Of a stretch of DNA of 64,000 bases, positions 16,264 through 23,719 are shown one piece after another (position 1 is the stretch's first letter; each line of letters starts with the position of its first letter). The translations under genes were made by a program, and so were the position numbers. Where the stretch lies: positions 20,334 through 84,333 of the forward strand of contig NZ_NQKY01000012.1 of NCBI RefSeq assembly GCF_002252675.1. The letters run 5' to 3'. The DNA comes from Synechococcus sp. BO 8801. GTDB lineage: Bacteria > Cyanobacteriota > Cyanobacteriia > PCC-6307 > Cyanobiaceae. The notes under the pieces are model-generated. The model did no database searches, had not been told where the DNA came from, and worked only from the letters and a program-made list of their open reading frames with translations.

Positions 16264-17130
16264 CTCACCCAACCCAAGGCGATCAATTACATGAATGCCG
16301 AGGGTGGCCTGTAGTGGCCGAAGCTCGCCTGGCATGTCTCCCCCCAATGCCAAGATAACTCTGCAATCCCTTATTGACTGCTCTGCCTTCTCTTCTGCTT
16401 CAATGACTGCCAAATACTTTATACATTGAAAGAGTCCTCTGACGACATCGTATTGAGGAGCGTTCACAGGCTTGACCTCGACGGCAATTCGATAGCTTAA
16501 GGAAGCGAAGTGAACATCAACTCGATCACCAGAGTAGAGGTCTACTTCGGTATCTCCGAGGCCTAAAGATGGCTCTATTCCAACAAGGGATGGATTTAAT
16601 GAGATTGCTAGTTTCAAGGCCAAATGCTGTTCACCTTCCCCTTGATCGCGCATTTGAGTGATCTGACTTGGGTCGACAGGAATCAGTTCTGCTGCTGTTA
16701 CTGGCTTCAATCCATAGCGGGCTAACACATCGTTCCACCTAGCAAACGTAAACACCTCTGCGAGCATTCCATTGACAATCAGCTCCTTATTAATTCGACT
16801 GGCCTTCTTGAATTCTGAAGCATCTGGCGCAAACCACGAGATTCCCTCACCTGGGAGGCCGCTCCCTTTGTTGACGACAAGAGCCTGAATTGGAGGGACC
16901 TTAATGCCCCATTCCTGTCCTAGCTCTAGCATTGAGTTCCCAATCGCTCCAAGGACGTAATTCAGATTCCGCGGATTGGGCATTCCCAGCTCTCTGGATA
17001 ACGCGCCATACTCGATTGTCTGACTTGCCTTGGCTTGCCTTACAAGGATTGGCAGAGCTGCTCTAGCACGCTGTTGATATAGCTTGTCCCCAACCAAGCC
17101 TTCGATCGATGCTTCGCCTGTTTCTGCCAT
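16258..17130 (-). CDS. PD-(D/E)XK nuclease-like protein (cassette 2)
   Basis: I chose the ATG at 17130 (290 residues), 24 bases after the preceding attC; the longer open frame upstream is just the attC read through. The first 110 residues resemble a small helical DNA-binding/HTH-like part (TIEYGALSRELGMPNPRNLNYVLGAIG). The C-terminal domain has GDTEVDLYSGDRVDVHF followed by YRIAVEVKP, the D...E-x-K arrangement of the PD-(D/E)XK fold. It is likely a DNA-acting enzyme, with the target unknown. Confidence 0.65.
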   Translation of the reverse strand: MAETGEASIEGLVGDKLYQQRARAALPILVRQAKASQTIEYGALSRELGMPNPRNLNYVLGAIGNSMLELGQEWGIKVPPIQALVVNKGSGLPGEGISWFAPDASEFKKASRINKELIVNGMLAEVFTFARWNDVLARYGLKPVTAAELIPVDPSQITQMRDQGEGEQHLALKLAISLNPSLVGIEPSLGLGDTEVDLYSGDRVDVHFASLSYRIAVEVKPVNAPQYDVVRGLFQCIKYLAVIEAEEKAEQSIRDCRVILALGGDMPGELRPLQATLGIHVIDRLGLGEV

Positions 17131-17153
17131 TGGATGCTCCTGCTTTGTTGTAG

Positions 17154-17245
17154 GTCTAACGCTGCCCCTGAGTGGCAGGCAAGAAGCCAGGGGTGGCACT
17201 GCAGATAGTCGGCGGGGGCCTGTCCACTCAAGGGGCTGGTTAGAC
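17154..17245 (-). repeat. attC site after the DUF262 cassette
   Basis: Plus-strand ends are GTCTAAC (17154-17160) and GTTAGAC (17239-17245), perfect cores. Arms GCCCCTGAGTGG and the complement of CCACTCAAGGGGC pair at every position except a single extra T in the gene-side arm, the classical extrahelical base. The TAA of the DUF262 gene (17240-17242) falls in the core. Confidence 0.92.
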
Positions 17246-18589
17246 CCCTTTGCCACGCTTCCAGTTACACGTACGGTGAGCCAAGCGAGCATTCACAGGA
17301 ACCGTCTCACCGCCCTTCCAGTATTGAAGATTGTGGTCAAGCGCGGCATCATTTAGCATAACAATCTTTTGGCCGCATATCGAACACGAATTATCGGCTT
17401 CAAACATCTCTTCTTTCAAGCTTCGGCTAAAGAGACGAACTGCATCATTTGCCCTTTCGCCAGACACCGCATCTTTGAGTCGGGCTTGCCAAGTTTCAAA
17501 CGCATACTCTATACGAGAATAGTCACCTGTGGCCGCCGTGACCGACGCGACCCATCTTTCATCGGTTTCGATCAAGTCGATGTAGGCCTCATAAATGCTG
17601 TCCGCCGATCTAGTGATTATGCCAATATCGTAGTCGTTAAACGACACTGATATAACTTGGAAGATAGAGGCATTAATGCGAGAAGCCCACTCTCCACCGC
17701 CTTTTTCGTAGACGCGCCGAAGGCGAAAGGCCTTATTCCCAAACACCGTCAGACAAGCACGCATCGCATGCTTAAACGCCCCTCTAAACTCCTTCGTCTT
17801 TTCTGCTGTGGGATTCCGATAGGTAGTAAAAAACTCGTTGAAAAATGCCTTTAATCCCTTCTTCGCTTTTGTGTAGGTCATCTGATAGAACGCTAAATAG
17901 CGGAGAATCAGAGTACGATCTGCCATCCTCTTATCAAGACCGCTCTGCCCCGCTGAGTTCTTAAACTCTTCGAGCTGGCAAAGCTCCTTAATCAAGTCAT
18001 TAAGACCACCTCGATAGAGACAATTACGAATCTCCATATCGTTGAGCGCCATGCCTCCAGTGTTGAGGCGCTCAAAGATGATAAACATCAAATCTTTTGG
18101 AGCTGTCTGGCTGAGCTCAAAAGTTCTGAGGGTCGCATCCTCAAGTTTTGACTGAAGCTCGGTATCAAGCTCTGAAAATTGCTTCCCTACCAGTTCCTTC
18201 CTGATCTCCAAGCCAGTTAATGCATATCGATTCTCGAAGTAGTCAAATATGGATGTAAGGCGCTGGAGTCCATCAATCACTTCGTACTTGCCATCGTCGT
18301 TGACCGCCAAATAAATGACTGGTACAGGTAGGTCAATTAAAAATGATTCAACAAGCCTTGAGGCTCTCTTGCGATCCCATACATATTTCCGTTGCCACTC
18401 AGGGTCTACAATGATTCTGCCTTTGGTATACCAACGATGGAACTCGGATAGGCTCCGATCATTCTTATCAAGCTTGATGGTTGGCTTTGTCCCCTCTAGC
18501 GTCAGATCTCCTTCGTCAGAAGAGTCGATGACTTCATCCGTGGTGACTCCATCTGGCTGGATTGTTTCTGAGTCGTCCATCATGCTCAT
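17240..18589 (-). CDS. DUF262 protein with C-terminal HNH nuclease motif (cassette 1)
   Basis: A 449-residue protein. The N-terminal domain is DUF262, with DPEWQRKYVWD and YEVIDGLQRLTSI (the usual DGQQR reads DGLQR) followed by FERLNTGGMALNDMEIRNC. The C-terminal 60 residues carry CSICG, LDHNLQYW and ARLAHRTCNWKRG, an HNH/zinc-type nuclease. This DUF262-HNH build resembles the GmrSD and SspE families, which cut modified or unmodified phage DNA. It is the highest-coordinate cassette gene recognised. A restriction-like role is inferred from family and context. Confidence 0.75.
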   Translation of the reverse strand: MSMMDDSETIQPDGVTTDEVIDSSDEGDLTLEGTKPTIKLDKNDRSLSEFHRWYTKGRIIVDPEWQRKYVWDRKRASRLVESFLIDLPVPVIYLAVNDDGKYEVIDGLQRLTSIFDYFENRYALTGLEIRKELVGKQFSELDTELQSKLEDATLRTFELSQTAPKDLMFIIFERLNTGGMALNDMEIRNCLYRGGLNDLIKELCQLEEFKNSAGQSGLDKRMADRTLILRYLAFYQMTYTKAKKGLKAFFNEFFTTYRNPTAEKTKEFRGAFKHAMRACLTVFGNKAFRLRRVYEKGGGEWASRINASIFQVISVSFNDYDIGIITRSADSIYEAYIDLIETDERWVASVTAATGDYSRIEYAFETWQARLKDAVSGERANDAVRLFSRSLKEEMFEADNSCSICGQKIVMLNDAALDHNLQYWKGGETVPVNARLAHRTCNWKRGKGV

Positions 18590-18624
18590 AGTTTTAGGCC
18601 AGTCTAGTCAGGTCTGGGGCGTGG

Positions 18625-18775
18625 GTCTAACCAGTCATTGGACGGTTCCGAGAACCACTCCTCTCATGTTCTCCCTTTCCGAGAACCACCCGACGCGCGG
18701 CAGGGAGGATTGCCTGAAATACCGATGCTGCATAGCCTTTCGAGAGCAGCTTCCGCTTTCTAGCAATGGTTGACG
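18625..18775 (-). repeat. Probable long attC site at the upstream end of the array
   Basis: Plus-strand ends are GTCTAAC (18625-18631) and GTTGACG (18769-18775). At 151 bp it is longer than the others, in the size range of Vibrio repeats. Arm pairing (CAGTCATTG against CAATG) is weaker than in the other sites. The middle contains TTCCGAGAACCAC twice in direct orientation (18646-18658 and 18677-18689). It would end a cassette whose gene is no longer visible. Confidence 0.45.
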
Positions 18776-18871
18776 GGTCCGATAACCAGCTGTAGCCAGC
18801 GATACCCAAGTCTTACCAACCTCCCCACCTTGAGCAGCTCAAGTCCCGCAAAGAGATCCACCCCAAGCCGT

Positions 18872-20092
18872 TCACCCCCGCGCACTGCGCAAAGCAAACG
18901 GCACGGTGAGCAGCAGGCTCCCCCCCGCGATCAGGAACAGCCCCGGCAGTGAGATGTCGATCAGCACCCCCGAGAGGGCCTGGGACAGGGGATCGAAGGC
19001 GACGCCGGCCAGCATGGCCAGGGCCATCACCCGGCCCTGCAGCGGTGCCGGGGTCTCCCGCTGCAACCAGGCCGTGGCCAGCACCCCCACCAGGCCGCCG
19101 CCGATCCCCATCGCCGCCAGCAGGGCGGCCGCCGTCCACCACTGGCCGGCCACCGCCAGCCCCAGCAGGCCCGCCCCCAGCCCGGCCGACAGCCAGCCCA
19201 GTGCGCCCCCCGGATGGGCGATGGCGCCGAACCGGCCGGCCCACCAGACCCCCACCAGGGCGCCCACGCCGTAGGCGGCCTGGAGCCAGCCGTAGCTGGC
19301 GGCACCACCGCCGAAGCGCAGCGTCACCAGCTCCACCACGCCGATCACCACCGGGCCCAGCACGGCCAGGTTGATCATGGCGATCAGCGTCAGGCCGGTG
19401 CGGATCGCCCCGTGGCCCCAGGCGAAGGCGATCCCCTCCCGCAGGCCCTGCCCCAGGCCCCCCGTCGGGGCCGTGGCCGCCGCGGCCAGGCGAGGCCGCA
19501 CCTGCACGAAGCAGCCCACGGCGAGCAGCAGCAGCACGGTGTCGAAGGCCAGGGCCGCCGTCGCCCCGGCCACCGCCAGGGCCAGCCCCGCCAGGGCGGG
19601 GCCGGCCACGTTGCTGATCTGCTCGCTGCCCTGAAGCCAGGCGTGGGCCCGGCCGAGATGGCGGTCCTCCAGCAGGCGGGGCAGCAGGGCCAGGGCAGCG
19701 GGGTAGAGGCAGGCCTCCGCCGCCCCGAACACGGCCGCCAACACCAGCACCGGGCCCAGGTCGAGGGCGTCGCGGCTGGCCAGCAGGGTGAGCACCCCGG
19801 TGGCGATCGCCAGGATCCAGCCGGCCCGCACCGCCATCGTCCGGGGTGGATGGCGGTCGCTGAGCACACCGCCCAACAGGAGCAGCAGCCCCCGGGGCAG
19901 GGCCGCCGCCATCAGCACCAGGGCCAGGGAGGTGCCCGAGCCCGTGCGCTGCAGCATCAGCCAGGTGACGGCAACGAACCAGAACTGGACGCCGGCGAAC
20001 AGGAGGGTCTGGCCCAGCCAGAGCCAGCGGAAGCCCGGCCGCCGCAGCAGGGATCCGCTCACTGCCTTGGGGCTCACAGCCTTCCCGCTCAC
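18872..20092 (-). CDS. MFS transporter (exporter type)
   Basis: A 406-residue major facilitator with about 12 hydrophobic helices. The layout (RRPGFRWLWLGQTLLFAG at the start, GGVLSDRHPPRTM after helix 2, LQGRVMALAMLAGVAFDP in the second half) matches the EntS/DHA3-like exporters of bacteria. The substrate cannot be read from sequence. A GTG start overlaps the end of the Coq4 gene, so both are cotranscribed, and the pair sits next to a divergent TetR regulator with a palindromic operator. Confidence 0.85.
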   Translation of the reverse strand: MSGKAVSPKAVSGSLLRRPGFRWLWLGQTLLFAGVQFWFVAVTWLMLQRTGSGTSLALVLMAAALPRGLLLLLGGVLSDRHPPRTMAVRAGWILAIATGVLTLLASRDALDLGPVLVLAAVFGAAEACLYPAALALLPRLLEDRHLGRAHAWLQGSEQISNVAGPALAGLALAVAGATAALAFDTVLLLLAVGCFVQVRPRLAAAATAPTGGLGQGLREGIAFAWGHGAIRTGLTLIAMINLAVLGPVVIGVVELVTLRFGGGAASYGWLQAAYGVGALVGVWWAGRFGAIAHPGGALGWLSAGLGAGLLGLAVAGQWWTAAALLAAMGIGGGLVGVLATAWLQRETPAPLQGRVMALAMLAGVAFDPLSQALSGVLIDISLPGLFLIAGGSLLLTVPFALRSARG

Positions 20093-20808
20093 GGCCGCCC
20101 CACCCGCTCAGCGAACGGACGCAGCTGCAGCGCCTCGCGCCACTCGTGCAGCGGCCGCTCCCAGCCCTCCTCCCAGCGCTGGGCGAACAGGGGCCTGGCC
20201 TCCAGGCCCATCTGCAGCCCGGTGCGGATCGCCTCCACCAGCTCCGGCAGCAGCTCGGGGGCCCCGAGGGTGGCCGACACCAGGGCCTGGGCCGTGAGCA
20301 CGGCGCCCAGGGGGTAGGGGAACTGGGTGAGATGGAAAGCCTGCAGGCCGATCTCGCCCGTCACCGTGGTGTCGAAGCCGGTGACCACGTGCCAGAGGTC
20401 GTGGGTCTGACTGAGGCGCAGCTCCACATAGGCCGCATCACTTCCGGGCACCATGCCGGCGTGCAGGTTGGGGTCGTAGCCCAACCGTGCCAGCGACGCC
20501 GCGTAGGCCTGGCCGAGGCTGCCCTCGGGCAGGGCGGCCAGCTGCTCCAGGTCGTGGGCCGGGGGGATCCAGCGCGCCTCGATCAGCGCGGCACAGGCCG
20601 GATCGCGGCGCAGCTGCTCGGCCATCAGGGCATAGGAGGGCGTCTCCAGCAGGGCCTCAGCCAGGGCCCCCACCAGCTCAAGGTCGGTGTCGCCGCCGCT
20701 CATGGCCACGAAGGTGCCGAGGACGCGGAACAGCTGGGGGGGCAGCTCCGGGGCCTCGAACGACGCCGCGGTGGGGGCGGGAGTGGGGCGGAAAACGGTG
20801 GTGGTCAT
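20089..20808 (-). CDS. Coq4 family protein
   Basis: A 239-residue helical protein with the Coq4 metal motif HDxxHx11E: SQTHDLWHVVTG (His136, Asp137, His140), then Glu152. In eukaryotes Coq4 takes part in ubiquinone assembly as a decarboxylase/hydroxylase; bacterial and cyanobacterial homologues are of unclear role, since cyanobacteria make plastoquinone instead. It is the first gene of a TetR-linked operon with an MFS exporter, which suggests handling of a hydrophobic compound. Confidence 0.85.
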   Translation of the reverse strand: MTTTVFRPTPAPTAASFEAPELPPQLFRVLGTFVAMSGGDTDLELVGALAEALLETPSYALMAEQLRRDPACAALIEARWIPPAHDLEQLAALPEGSLGQAYAASLARLGYDPNLHAGMVPGSDAAYVELRLSQTHDLWHVVTGFDTTVTGEIGLQAFHLTQFPYPLGAVLTAQALVSATLGAPELLPELVEAIRTGLQMGLEARPLFAQRWEEGWERPLHEWREALQLRPFAERVGRP

Positions 20809-20826
20809 CGGAAGGAACGCGAAAGA

Positions 20827-20845
20827 ACGTGAGCAGTCCTCACGT
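20827..20845. promoter_or_regulatory. Palindromic operator, probable TetR binding site
   Basis: A perfect inverted repeat ACGTGAG-CAGTC-CTCACGT lies 19 bases upstream of the Coq4 start and between the divergent Coq4/MFS operon and the TetR gene. Its size and position fit a TetR-family dimer site that would repress the Coq4/MFS operon and perhaps the regulator itself. Confidence 0.7.
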
Positions 20846-20925
20846 CCAAGAAATTATGAGCATCCCTCGCCTTTGTCAATGGGATGCGAGGATCGCTCAG
20901 GTTTTCCCGGTCTGCCGCTGCGCCC

Positions 20926-21609
20926 ATGGCCGACGCCCCCGCCCCCGCCAGCGAGCCTTCGCCCTTGCGCCGCCAGCCCCGCCAGGCCCGCAGCCAGGAA
21001 CGGGTGCGGCGGATCCTGGCGGCGGCCGAGGAGCTGTTCGTGGCCGGCGGTGTCGGCAGCACCACCACCAACGCCATCGCCGCCAGAGCCGGGGTGCCGA
21101 TCGGCTCCCTCTACCAGTTCTTCCCCGACAAGGGGGCGATCCTGCGCAGCCTCGCCCAGCTCTACGCCGAGCAGCTGCACGAGCTGCTCACGGCCTTCTT
21201 CGACCAGGGGGACGGCCGCTGCCTCCCCCTGGAGGACTCGATCACCGCCGCCGTGGCCCTCACCGATCGCTTCTTCCGCGACCACCCCGGCTACCCGGCC
21301 ATCTTCCTGGATGTGCAGAGCGCCACCCCCGAGCTGCTGGCCATCGAGGAGGAGGCCGACGTCCGGCTGATCAACGACTGGAGCGGCCTGATGATCGAAA
21401 AGGCCGCCGCCGAGGGCAGCCCCCTCAACGAGGAGGAGGGCCACCTGATCGCCTACGTGCTGGTCAAGACCGTCGGCCACCTGCTCTGGCTCGCCGCCAC
21501 CCAGGAGCAGGGCCGCCGCGACCGGCTGGTGGCCGAATGCTCCGACCTGGCCATCGCCTATCTGCGCCTACGCCTGACTGATCAGGCCCAGAGCGACTCC
21601 AGGGTGTAG
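20926..21609 (+). CDS. TetR/AcrR family transcriptional regulator
   Basis: A 227-residue regulator. The N-terminal helix-turn-helix is clear (QERVRRILAAAEELFVAGG, TTTNAIAARAGVPIGSLYQFF, DKGAILRSLA). The C-terminal ligand-binding domain is all-helical. I chose the ATG at 20926 (MADAPAPA) because homology begins soon after. It is divergent from the Coq4/MFS operon, with a perfect 7-5-7 palindrome in the shared promoter region. The effector is unknown. Its 3' end overlaps the convergent aldo-keto reductase by 28 bases. Confidence 0.9.
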   Translation: MADAPAPASEPSPLRRQPRQARSQERVRRILAAAEELFVAGGVGSTTTNAIAARAGVPIGSLYQFFPDKGAILRSLAQLYAEQLHELLTAFFDQGDGRCLPLEDSITAAVALTDRFFRDHPGYPAIFLDVQSATPELLAIEEEADVRLINDWSGLMIEKAAAEGSPLNEEEGHLIAYVLVKTVGHLLWLAATQEQGRRDRLVAECSDLAIAYLRLRLTDQAQSDSRV

Positions 21610-22577
21610 GGGCCGCCCTCCTTCACCCAGAAGGTGCCGTCGATGAAGCGATGGCTCCGGTCGAGCCCGTCGATCGCCTTCATGTCTTCGGGAGCCAGCT
21701 CGACCTCGGCGGCGGCGAGGTTCTCGGCCAGGCGCGCCGGCGACACCGACTTGGGGATCACGGCGGTGCCGCGCTGCAGGGCCCAGCCCAGCACCACCTG
21801 GGCCGGCGTGAGGCCTCGGCGTGAGGCGATCGCTGTGACCGTGGGGTCCTCCAGCAGCACCGGCTGGCCGGGGGGCCGCATCTGGGGCGGCAGGCCCGGG
21901 GTGCCCAGGGGCGAGTAGCCCGTGAGGTGCACGCCGTGGGCCTCGCAGAAGGCGAACAGCCCCTTCTGCTGCAGGTAGGGATGCAGCTCCACCTGGTTCA
22001 TGGCCGGCCGGATGCGCGCCTGCCCCAGCAGGCTGTAGAGGGTGGCCATGCCGAAGTTGCTGACGCCGATGTGGCGGCACAGGCCATCGTCCACGGCCGC
22101 TTCCATCGCCGCCCAGGTGGCCGCGATCGGCAGGGTCTCGAGCGACACCAGGTCGCCGGCGCCCTCGGGCATCAGCACCCCAGGCCGGAAGGCCACGGGC
22201 CAGTGGATCAGATACAGATCGAGGAAGTCGAGCTGCAGATCGGCCAGGGTGCGCGCCAGGGCCGGGGCCACGTCCTCGGGGGCATGGGCGTTGTTCCAGA
22301 GCTTGGAGGTGATCCAGAGCTCGTCGCGGCTCACCAGGCCGGAGCGGATCGCCGCCGCCAGGGCCTCGCCGATCTCCGCCTCGTTGCCGTAGATGGCGGC
22401 ACAGTCGATGTGGCGGTAGCCCAGCTGCAGGGCCGCCGTCACCGCCGCACCCACCTCGCCGGGAGGGGCGTTCCAGGTGCCCAGGCCGAGCATCGGCATG
22501 GCAGCGCCGTCGTCGAAGGGGAGTGTCTTCAAGGCCTGGAACCCCAGAGGGTCCTCACTCCACCCTGGCCTTGGCAC
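21582..22577 (-). CDS. Aldo/keto reductase
   Basis: About 331 residues, a complete NADPH-dependent AKR with the catalytic tetrad visible in order: GYRHIDCAAIYGNE (Asp, Tyr), WITSKLW (Lys) and LYLIHWP (His); the cofactor stretch IPKSVSPARLAEN is also present. I prefer the GTG at 22577; a TTG at 22586 is also possible. The start overlaps the end of the preceding membrane-anchored protein gene by 23 bases. The substrate is unknown. Confidence 0.9.
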   Translation of the reverse strand: MPRPGWSEDPLGFQALKTLPFDDGAAMPMLGLGTWNAPPGEVGAAVTAALQLGYRHIDCAAIYGNEAEIGEALAAAIRSGLVSRDELWITSKLWNNAHAPEDVAPALARTLADLQLDFLDLYLIHWPVAFRPGVLMPEGAGDLVSLETLPIAATWAAMEAAVDDGLCRHIGVSNFGMATLYSLLGQARIRPAMNQVELHPYLQQKGLFAFCEAHGVHLTGYSPLGTPGLPPQMRPPGQPVLLEDPTVTAIASRRGLTPAQVVLGWALQRGTAVIPKSVSPARLAENLAAAEVELAPEDMKAIDGLDRSHRFIDGTFWVKEGGPYTLESLWA

Positions 22578-23142
22578 GGAAGTCAACCAACGCGAAGCTG
22601 CGGGCCTCGGGCTTGGGCGATTCGATCACCAGCTGATGGCGTTCCCCCTGGCGTCCGATTTTTGTCTCGACCACCTTGTCGACCTCCCGGCCCTGGCCGT
22701 CGAGCGCAGCGAACGTCGCCTGGATCTCGCCGCAGGGACGCTCCAGGCAGGCGACCTCCATCACGTCGATGATGCCGCCGCCATAGAGGCGGGGCTTGCG
22801 GCAGATCCCCTGGCAGCGGCGGGTGAACACCCCCTGATCCGATTCCACCCAGCCGTCGGCGAGCAGGTCCTGGCGGCTCTCGCCCCTGCCGCCGCCGGCC
22901 GGCTTCTCGGCCAGGGACGCCCGCAGCCCGGCCGCCATCCAGCCGGCGCCGAAGCCCACCAGCACCAGACCCACAGCCAGCAGCCGCTGCAGGATCGGGA
23001 ACCGGGAGGGTCCGGAGGCCGGGGGAAGGGCCGGCGGCGACGGGGGCCGGCCCCCGGGGGGCACCGGCTCCATCTCGACGATCAGGTCCTCAACGGTCTT
23101 CGGGCTCGCCGCGGTCCTGTCGCTCTTGCCGGTCCTTGCCAT
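22555..23142 (-). CDS. Membrane-anchored protein of unknown function
   Basis: A 195-residue protein with a proline-rich cytoplasmic N-terminus, one membrane helix (LLAVGLVLVGFGAGWMAAGL, about residues 54-73) and an exported C-terminal domain with four cysteines (RRCQGICRK, ACLERPCGE), suggesting disulfides. I do not recognise a family. It overlaps both neighbours on the minus strand (upstream integral membrane protein by 53 bases, aldo-keto reductase by 23 bases). Confidence 0.6.
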   Translation of the reverse strand: MARTGKSDRTAASPKTVEDLIVEMEPVPPGGRPPSPPALPPASGPSRFPILQRLLAVGLVLVGFGAGWMAAGLRASLAEKPAGGGRGESRQDLLADGWVESDQGVFTRRCQGICRKPRLYGGGIIDVMEVACLERPCGEIQATFAALDGQGREVDKVVETKIGRQGERHQLVIESPKPEARSFALVDFRAKARVE

Positions 23143-23590
23143 CGTCGTAGGCCATCAGTGAACGGAACATCAGCCCGCCGCCGCTGCCGATCAGGGCGAA
23201 CATCGTCAGCAGGTTCCAGAGCGAGGTGGGCTGGAAGCTCATGATCAGGGTCTGGAGCACGCCCACCGCCAGGGCCGCCACCGAGGCCAGCACCAGGAAC
23301 CAGCCCCAGCGCTGGTTGCGCAGGGCGAACAGCAGGCACACCCCGATCGTCAGGGGAATCAGCAGCAGGCCGAAGCCGCCGCCCAGGCCCTGGGAGAGCC
23401 CGAAGCCGCCGCCCCAGGCCGCTCCGGCCCCACCCCAGCCGCCTGCGGCGCGCCGGCCGAAGCGGAGCCCCAGGCCCATGGGCACGGAGCTGACCATCAC
23501 CTGGTTGAAGAACAGGAACGCCCCCATGGTGAAGAGCACGCCCCCCAGCAGGAAGCTGAAGAAGTCCCGGATCGGGTCCCTGGCGGCCAT
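23090..23590 (-). CDS. Integral membrane protein of unknown function
   Basis: A 166-residue protein starting at the ATG at 23590 (MAARDPIRDFFSFLLGG). It has about four membrane helices, with a glycine-rich loop (GGWGGAGAAWGGGFG) between helices 1 and 2, and a charged tail (DGKDRQERQDRGEPEDR). The frame remains open far upstream, but this is only the antisense of the neighbouring radical SAM gene. The 3' end overlaps the next gene by 53 bases. Confidence 0.65.
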   Translation of the reverse strand: MAARDPIRDFFSFLLGGVLFTMGAFLFFNQVMVSSVPMGLGLRFGRRAAGGWGGAGAAWGGGFGLSQGLGGGFGLLLIPLTIGVCLLFALRNQRWGWFLVLASVAALAVGVLQTLIMSFQPTSLWNLLTMFALIGSGGGLMFRSLMAYDDGKDRQERQDRGEPEDR

Positions 23591-23719
23591 GGCCCTCCTG
23601 CCGGCCCCGTCATGATGGCCGGCCCCCCTGGGTTTGTCTGCCGAAGCCCACGGTCCTGCGGTTGACAGCGGCCGGTGCTGCCACGAGCATCGGCAGATGG
23701 AGGACGCCGGATCGGACGC

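Larger units (their letters stand above)
10402..18775 (-). mobile_element. Integron cassette array without integrase (CALIN), seven cassettes
   Basis: Seven genes, all on the minus strand, are separated by imperfect inverted repeats of 85-151 bp that begin with RYYYAAC and end with GTTRRRY, placed at gene 3' ends exactly as integron attC sites are. Several show the extra unpaired base in one arm that gives attC its polarity, and the orientation of every site agrees with the genes. Cassettes are compact: starts lie 17-131 bases after the preceding site, and three stop codons are inside the site. The block is visibly more AT-rich than both flanks. No tyrosine integrase gene is present in the window. 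Confidence 0.8.

Noticed and set aside
17131..17292. N-terminal extension of the nuclease-like cassette gene.
   Set aside because: The extension is the read-through of an attC site; the ATG at 17130 just after the site is the sensible start.
18646..18689. Possible CRISPR-like direct repeat (TTCCGAGAACCAC twice).
   Set aside because: Only two copies of 13 bp with an 18-bp gap, inside an attC-like site; no array and no cas genes.
10402..18775. Integron integrase gene in or next to the array.
   Set aside because: No reading frame with tyrosine-recombinase motifs is visible in the window, so the array was called integrase-less.
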